Part shown: positions 57,576 to 64,000 of the stretch, piece after piece
How positions within the stretch are numbered: the stretch's first letter is position 1
Layout: every line of letters begins with the position of its first letter
Notes under the pieces: generated by a model
What the model saw: the letters and a program-made list of their open reading frames with translations, nothing else
What the model was told of the DNA's origin: nothing
Databases searched by the model: none
Made by a program: the position numbers and the translations under genes
Assembly (NCBI GenBank): GCA_963682055.1
Contig: OY821743.1
Coordinates: forward strand, 27,514,702-27,578,701
Length of the DNA: 64,000 nucleotides
From: Primula veris
Lineage: Eukaryota > Streptophyta > Magnoliopsida > Ericales > Primulaceae
Reading direction: 5' to 3'

Positions 57576-58520
57576 GATATTGAAAGTAATATAAAAATGA
57601 ATGGGAAAGTATAAGACCTTAAAATTATTAGCGTTTTAAATAACTATCTTTTTTTTTTTCATTTTTCTGAAAAAAATCGTTTTATTCAATCGTGATATAG
57701 TACATTTCCAAAAAATATTTCAAAAAAAAAAAAAAACTATGGGATACCTCAACACGAGGGACAAACTATGTGCCAAAAAAAGTCAAATATATAAATTGAT
57801 TATCAGGGACAAAAGTCACAAAACATTTCATAATATATTGGCATCAAAATGCGTATCTTCACATTTTATTTTCACATTCTCTTTTTGTCCATCAACTTCT
57901 ATTTTATTCTAACTTCCCCTATATTTCACTAGACTTTTTTTCCTTTATACTACAAAAAAAGTGAGGCTTTTGTTTAACTCCTATTAAATTATGATAGCCT
58001 TTTAATTATGTAGTGTCACTTTTAAACTAAATAAATACTATATATTAAGAAAAAACAAGCTCCAAAACTTGCCAAAAGAACCTTAATTAATGATCGATTA
58101 CTGGAAACATAGTTACCGGAAAAATCGTTTCCTTTTTCAAAACTCACATTTCCCGCTTCTCCCTTGCTATTATTTCACGTGTAAATTCAGATTTTTTTTT
58201 TACGTTTCACGCTCCCGTTTCTTATTTTCGTTTCCCATTATGGTAACTATGACTAGAAACATCACCGATTTTTTAACCAACAAAATTTGAACCTTAATTA
58301 CAAAACAAATAAAGCAACACACCAAAATGTTTGAGTTTTTAATTATTGGGGGTGTATTTTAATAATTTAAGTATTAAAACTGAATATCTGGCATCTAAAT
58401 GTTTATTCTGGGTAACATGTGTATTATTTTTATTTTACTCTCTTTTATTATTGTATTCCTTTAAACCGCCATAGTTGATTGTTGTTGGGTTTCTTTAACC
58501 CAACATTCAACACCAAACCT

Positions 58521-58569
<49 letters not shown>
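58521..58569. repeat. CT then TA microsatellite upstream of SGR2
   Basis: About 12 TC units are followed by about 12 TA units, 500 bp upstream of the SGR2 start codon. Confidence 0.9.
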
Positions 58570-58916
58570 TTACATACATAGATATAAATCTTTATATATA
58601 TAATTTTCATAAAAAATATTATTTTCTTTAAAATTTCTCTGGTTTTCTTTTCCTAAAATTACTCTTTTTTAGATATTTAGCTCATTTGGTAGTTGGTACA
58701 CATCATTTCTTGTTTCCCATCTTTTAATCAAATTTAATAAACCCATTGAAAAAAAAACTGGGTTTTATTTAGAGTCAATAAATAATCCTTAATTACAACC
58801 TTTTTTTTGTAGTACCTTAATTAAATGTTGATTTAACTTTTTTATGGTAGTCCATAAGATTTCTCCAACAGGGTTTTGTTCCTTTTTGTATTGGGTTAAT
58901 TACCCATTTGATAATT

Positions 58917-59070
58917 TGTTGGAAGAAAGCAATCTTTTGGTTGTTTTTATTAGCCAATGCTGTTAAATTGTTGGAAAAAAGCAATCTTTTGGTTGTTTTT
59001 ATGAGCCAAGGCTATGAAATTGTTGAAAAAAAGCAATCTTTTGGTTGTTTTTTGAGCTAAGGCTACTATA
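58917..59070. repeat. 52-bp tandem repeat, three copies, in the SGR2 leader
   Basis: AAGCAATCTTTTGGTTGTTT recurs with GCAATC at 58930, 58982 and 59034, each followed by a GAGCCAAGGCT-like end. The last copy stops a few bases before the ATG at 59074. The minus-strand frame across it (repeated LALAHKNNQKIAFF-like units) is a repeat translation, not a gene. Confidence 0.9.
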
Positions 59071-59073
59071 TAA

Positions 59074-62000
59074 ATGGCGGATTTGGAAAGTGGAATATTG
59101 AGTAATATGGATGAGAAAACTTTTCCTGATATGTTGAAAAACACGCCCTCGAATATCCGTAAGTTGGCTAATGAGATACAGCAACACGAGGGCCGAAAAA
59201 AATATCTTGCGCAGACTAAGAGCCCTTCCGATGGAGGTGATGTTCGGTGGTACTTTTGCAAGGTCCCTTTGGCCCCTAATGGTATGCTAATTCTATTTAT
59301 ATATGGTTTTTTGTATGTATAAGGACTATGTCAATGCAAATTGCAATGTTTGAAAAATTGGAAATGTAGCTAACACGTGTTTACTAAGATAAAAGCATTA
59401 GTCCGCATAAAAGTAGGAAAGCAGGCTTTTTCCACATTTTTGAGTCTCGTATCGAGCTTTATGTCGAGCTTATACTATCTTTATATGATTTTTTGTATGT
59501 ATAAGAAGTAAGGACTATGTCAAGTGCAAATTGCAATGATTAAGAAATTGAAAATGTAGTTAAAGCTTTTTGCGAGGCTAAAGCTTAAGCTTAGTCGGGG
59601 TAAAAGTGGGAAAGCGAGCTCTTCGCAGCATATTTGAGCTTCGTATTGAGCTTTCTTGCTTCGAAGCGAAAATTTTAAAACAGTGGTCATTTTGCAGGTT
59701 CATTACTATCAGAAGGAATGGAATAATGGTCGATGATATTAGGGTTTTAACTTAATGTTGAATTTCAGACATTAGTTTGATTTTTCCTTGCAGCAGATGA
59801 AATAGAACAGGGTTATTCATAAAGTTATTATAGGGACCATGTCAAGTGCAAATTGCAATGTTTTAGAAATTGGAAATGTAGCTACAGCGTTTTTGCTGTG
59901 CTAAAAGCTTAAGCTTAGTCGGGGTAAAAGTGGGAAATCGAGCCTTTCGCGGCATTTTTGAGCTTTGTATGGAGCTTTCAGTCGAGCTTTCTTGCTTAGA
60001 AGCGAGATTTTTCAAACAGTGGTCGTTTGCAGGTTCCTTACTTTCAGAAGGAATGGAATAATGGTTATGATATTAGGGTTAAAACTTAATGTTGAATTTG
60101 AGACATTAGTTTGATTTTTCCTCTCAGCAGATGAAATAAAGCAGGGTTATTAATATTAGGGTTTAAAATTACTATTAGAATTTCAGACATGGTTCTTGAT
60201 ATTAGGGTTTGAAATTACTGATGAATTACTGTTAATTTGGAGAAATAAATTGCTATTGGTCAATTTTTTCCACTGCTCGATGCCGTAGTTATTTTTAGAT
60301 TTTTGAGAACCTGGTGACATGATTTCAGCTGTTATTTGAATATTGCGGACTATTACATGATTAATATGATTGGGCCCAAAATTCATCACAAGTTTAATAT
60401 GCATACAAGCATACTCATTTCTGAGTACTTTTGTATGCTGAGTCTCTGTCTTTTTACTTTTAACCATGTGGTAGTCCCTTGTGTTAACATATAGTTTCGT
60501 TATTTGATACATATGTTGTCTCAGGTTAAATATCCTAGGTTGAAATGATATACAGTACTAGCTATTACACAATACAACAGAATATATGAAGGCTAGGGGA
60601 TACTAAAAGGGTGGGTTTTAGTGATAGTGGGATACTTGTCAAAAGGAGCTCAAAACCCATGACATCCTCTGTTATTTAAATCCCTCCCAGCTCAGAATAT
60701 GTTTGTTTGAGTGTCAGACCCCAATTGCCACAATTAATAGTATTATACCATCCTTTTATTGTAAATTGTAAAGTGAGATAAATTTTGGGTGCTTCTTGTG
60801 GGCCTGTACAGAAACTTGTAGACTTTCCTTTGTACTTGTCATGTCATAGAAGTTTATTTGTAAGTTGATGGAATTTGTTTAGTCAATTACTTGGGACCCT
60901 TCACAAGACTGGAAATAGGTTAAAGTGGTCTTTTAATTTTTTTGTTTGACAGGGTGATTTTTATGAGTTTTTGCTACTCTTTTTTCCTGTAATGTTTCCA
61001 TTTCTGTTCATTGATACTGTATTGTTCTCTTGTTTGTTTTCTCAGAATCAGCTGCCTCAGTCCCTAAAACTGAAGTTGTGGGAAAGGGTGATTATTTTCG
61101 ATTTGGCATGAGGGATTCTCTTGCAATAGAGGCCTCTTTTCTGCAGGTATCTTGTTTCACAATAGTATGTTAGCTGCATTTGCATTTTTTCTTTTTCCTC
61201 TTCCGATAGTTAAAATCCTATAAACTGAAGATCACTTAAAAAGACTATTAACAATGTAATCGAAAGAAAAACTGATTACTCATAGTATCCTAAGTGATTG
61301 TTCGCTCTTTCTTTCACTTGTCCTAAGCGACTCTTCATTTTCATTGCCACAAAGTCCAGAGGGTTCCATAAATAATAGTAAATTTATGTTTCTCTAAGTA
61401 ACTGGCTCAGGAAGACCTATGACTACAGGCCAAAGATTGTCTTAAATTCTTTTCCTCAGGCAGTAAGTTGAAAACTTTAAACGTTTTGACAAGATGGAAA
61501 CAATTGGTTTCTAAAAATTATTTAAATTATAATTCTTGTGAAATCTTTGATTCCTCATTTATTATTTGTCTCTATACTTCATAGTTGACAACCACTTCTC
61601 AGCCAATTTTTTTTCCCTTTTATTTACTAATGTATTTATACCCTCATTGCAATACCTGATTGGTTATTAAAATTGTTTAATAAGAAACGTTACATATAAC
61701 TTCCTATTATATAGTACTGTGCTTGCACGATGTAATATTGCAGTCTCTAGCTATAATATGCAAGAGTATGGAAGACTTTTTAATTCTCACAGGCTTTAAT
61801 TTGACACGTTCAAAGCAACACTCCAGTATGTTCCATTGCATTAATGTGCTTCCCAATTTTGATTATGAAACCGTTTAGAAAGCTTGCTTTTCTAGTGCTT
61901 TATTCTGATGAAAAAAATGTTATATATGAAATTGTCCTTCTAAATCACGGCTCGACCTTTAAACTGCATCTTTTGCTAGACACATATTTCCCAATGTACT

Positions 62001-63719
62001 TATCTATGTTGCTAATTTTTAATTTTATTTTGTAATGTGCAAATGCAGGGAGAGGAAGAATTGCTTTCATGTTGGTGGAAGGAATATGCGGAATGTAGTG
62101 AAGGGCCCAAAGACCGACCTAGTACTAGCGGGGTAAAACCGTTTCCTTTAGAGAGTGTAAAATCTGCACAGCTATACGAAGACGAGGAAGAGAGAGTTGG
62201 TGTACCTGTGAAGGGAGGTCTGTATGAGGTATTTTTACCTTATTTTTGTCTTGGGCATGTCAAAATGATCTATAGTGATGTATCCTATTGGGTACAGAAA
62301 CTAATTAAGTTTACCTTTTATGCTAAGATCTTTATTTTTTAATAAAATATTTCGTGTTAAGAGTTTGTGAGTTTGTTGTATCTGTCTACCGTTTTTTACC
62401 TTGCTATCATGTTTTAGTTTTTTCTTAGAATCCTCGATTTTTATTTGTCAAAAATGAAATTCGTTCACTGGATACTGAAAACATTAGAATTAATAAATGG
62501 TATCATATTTTTTACTATTATTTGGTTTATCAGTTGTCACATAAAGTACTCATTCTATATAATTAATATGCAGGTAGATTTGGGAAAGAGACAATGCTTT
62601 CCAGTTTACTGGAGTGGAGAGAATCGGCGTGTCTTAAGAGGCCATTGGTTTGCACGCAAAGGGGCCCTTGATTGGCTTCCAGTCCGTGAAGATGTCTCAG
62701 AACAGTTAGAGTATGCTTATAGCAGTAAGGTCGGAAGATAATTTCAACGTTTTTTCCTTTTTATGTTTTAACCATAGTAAAACTGCCAGTTTTCCTATTA
62801 AACATTAGTAAATCTCTCTTTTTGTGGGAGAGTGGTGGATATACGATGGCTTTTAAAAGAAAAGGGGGAGTTAGTAAGCTGCTTACTGAAAGAAAATTAT
62901 CAGTATAAAGTTGTAGAGCAGAGAGGTAACAAATTCTGTAGAGAGAGAGGTTTGGCAGTTAGGTAGAGAAAGTTGTTGTATGAGGAAAATGATTTGAAAA
63001 AGAGACGATTGATGATGTACTCAAAGAAGGAAAAAATAGATCTGGCTACTTTTTCTGAGTTGGGGAGCAATTTTTTTTCTTTAAGTTGTGTAGTTGAATG
63101 TGGAGTGGGCTCTTAATTAGTTCACTCATACCAGGTTGAAGGACAGAAAAGTACACAAGAACATGTAAGATAATTTTGAATTGTGAATTTTGAGTTTCAG
63201 TAAAGTAGGAATCGGCTCTTGATCAACATATCATATGCAGCTGATAACTGAGATTTCTTTTACTTTCCTATTTGTGAGAATACTTCTTCATTTTAGTTAC
63301 AACTGTCCTCGTCTTATTTGCTTACCCTTATTATTTGTTTCAGTTTCTATCTATGATTCTATTCCTGTAAAAATGCGATCCAATAGTTATTGTTATTTTC
63401 TTATTCCCATCAGGTTTGGCGTAGAAGAACATTTCAGCCGTCTGGACTTTTTGCAGCTCGCATAGATTTACAAGGGTCTACTCCTGTACGTTTTTCTAAT
63501 TGTGCTTTCTTATCCTTCATTGTCAATAAAACATGATTATTGACGTGACTTGCGTTTGATTTGTAGGGGTGTTATGTTCTTTTCACTGGAGAGGATGATA
63601 CATGGGAGGCGTGGCTAAATTATGAAGCGTCTGGTTTTTCTGGTGTAATTGGTTTGGGAGGGAATGGCATTACTTTGAGACGTGGATATGCTGCTTCTCT
63701 GTCACCAAAACCAACTCAG
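59074..63719 (+). CDS. SGR2: SGR2-type DDHD phospholipase A1, N-terminal part; continues past the right edge
   Basis: Six exons: 59074-59281, 61046-61146, 62049-62228, 62574-62729, 63414-63485 and 63567-63719, joining in phase to 290 codons. It begins MADLESGILSNMDEKTF. Conserved blocks are LLKNTPSNI-like (MLKNTPSNIRKLANEI), SDGGDVRWYFCKVPLAPN, FRFGMRDSLAIEASFLQ, CWWKEYAECSEGP, RVGVPVKGGLYEVDL, HWFARKGALDWLPV, WRRRTFQPSGLFAARIDLQG and LFTGEDDTWEAWLN. These are the WWE-like N-terminal half of plant SGR2. The lipase GxSxG site and DDHD domain should lie to the right. In Arabidopsis SGR2 is a phosphatidic-acid-preferring PLA1-like protein of the vacuolar membrane needed for shoot gravitropism. 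Two donors are unusual (AAG/GTCGGA at 62729 and CAG/GTCTTT at 63719). Confidence 0.94.
59320..60190. repeat. Tandem triplication in SGR2 intron 1
   Basis: A block starting ACTATGTCAATGCAAATTGC near 59325 recurs near 59514 and 59836. The last two copies are about 320 bp apart and share TTAAGCTTAGTCGGGGTAAA, CAAACAGTGGTCGTTTGCAG-like ends, GGAATGGAATAATGGT and GCAGATGAAATA. The first copy is shorter (190 bp). No coding is seen. Confidence 0.85.
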
Positions 63720-63739
63720 GTCTTTATCTATATATATAC

Positions 63740-64000
63740 TAGTAATCGTGCCCCACGCGTTGCGTATGCGACACATAGCGCGATAAAAATATAGAAAATA
63801 AGTGTAGTTATGATACAAAATATGTGGAGAATAAAAAAAAGATAAAATGTTCAGAAAACTTAAAATAATTTTGAGTGGTTAAAGATGGATAAAGAGTGTT
63901 ATTAGTTTTTACTTTTTATATTTTTTATGAGAGAATGGTATTATTGTAGTTAATAAAAGTGTAGGGGTATTTTTGGAAAAAAGTGGCAAAATTTGGCAGC
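63740..64000. repeat. Dispersed repeat at the right edge, in an SGR2 intron
   Basis: Begins ACTAGTAATCGTGCCCCACG with a GCGTTGCG motif, a start seen in common plant dispersed repeats, and continues into sequence shared with 57447-57575. It runs to the window edge, so the right end is unknown. Confidence 0.55.

Larger units (their letters stand above)
55043..58450. repeat. Segmental duplication, copy 2
   Basis: Diverged copy of 40381-40433 plus 51138-54420, as described for copy 1. It ends about 600 bp upstream of the SGR2 start, with the ACAAAACAAATAAA and ATGTTTATTCTGGGTAAC landmarks at about 58295-58420 matching 53900-53990. It contains a foldback element and two tandem repeats that copy 1 lacks or has in part. 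No gene is seen. Confidence 0.8.

Noticed and set aside
58950..59261. Minus-strand ORF of 103 codons opposite the SGR2 leader and exon 1
   Set aside because: It is the translation of the 52-bp repeat plus the reverse of SGR2 exon 1. The sense strand has conserved SGR2 coding with a proper donor.
1..64000. CRISPR array, tRNA, rRNA, defence or biosynthetic cluster
   Set aside because: Regular repeats here are tandem without unique spacers. No tRNA or rRNA signature was noticed by eye. Gene content is ordinary plant housekeeping plus transposons.

Overview
This is plant nuclear DNA, most likely from a flowering plant and probably a eudicot. It is AT-rich and has spliced genes with GT-AG introns. 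It carries Ty1/copia and Ty3/gypsy LTR retrotransposons with plant-type domains and many small inverted-repeat elements. The species cannot be named from the sequence. Exons were assigned by reading frame, intron phase and remembered family alignments, not by a search.

Four host genes are visible. (1) Minus strand, 5683-13376 and continuing past the left edge: the N-terminal half of translation initiation factor eIF2D, five exons. (2) Minus strand, 14481-29601: a complete 16-exon SCYL2-type pseudokinase of clathrin traffic (897 codons plus stop). (3) Plus strand, 31193-39531: a five-exon, 262-residue, probably plastid-targeted membrane protein of a conserved plant family that I cannot name with confidence. 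(4) Plus strand, 59074-63719 and continuing past the right edge: the first six exons of SGR2-type DDHD phospholipase A1. eIF2D and SCYL2 lie head to tail. SCYL2 and gene 3 are divergent across about 1.6 kb.

Mobile DNA fills much of the rest. A full-length but broken Copia element (550-5597, target duplication CACCT) sits in an eIF2D intron. A 5'-truncated Copia remnant (about 9480-11354) sits in eIF2D intron 1. A 10.7-kb Tat-type gypsy element lies on the minus strand (40434-51137, target duplication GGTAC). It carries, on the opposite strand, a separate spliced antisense gene with its own TATA box (41510-44202). MITE-like and foldback elements occupy several introns.

The most unusual structure is repeated duplication of the 3' ends of host exons together with their splice donors. 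Gene 3 has six degenerate copies of its exon 1 end over 3.4 kb of intron 1. SCYL2 has two degenerate copies of its exon 2 end in intron 2. Local tandem duplications also occur in or beside eIF2D and SGR2. A diverged segmental duplication of about 3.5-4 kb (40381-54420 and 55043-58450) is older than the gypsy insertion, which split its first copy. I found no CRISPR array, tRNA, rRNA or prokaryote-type system.
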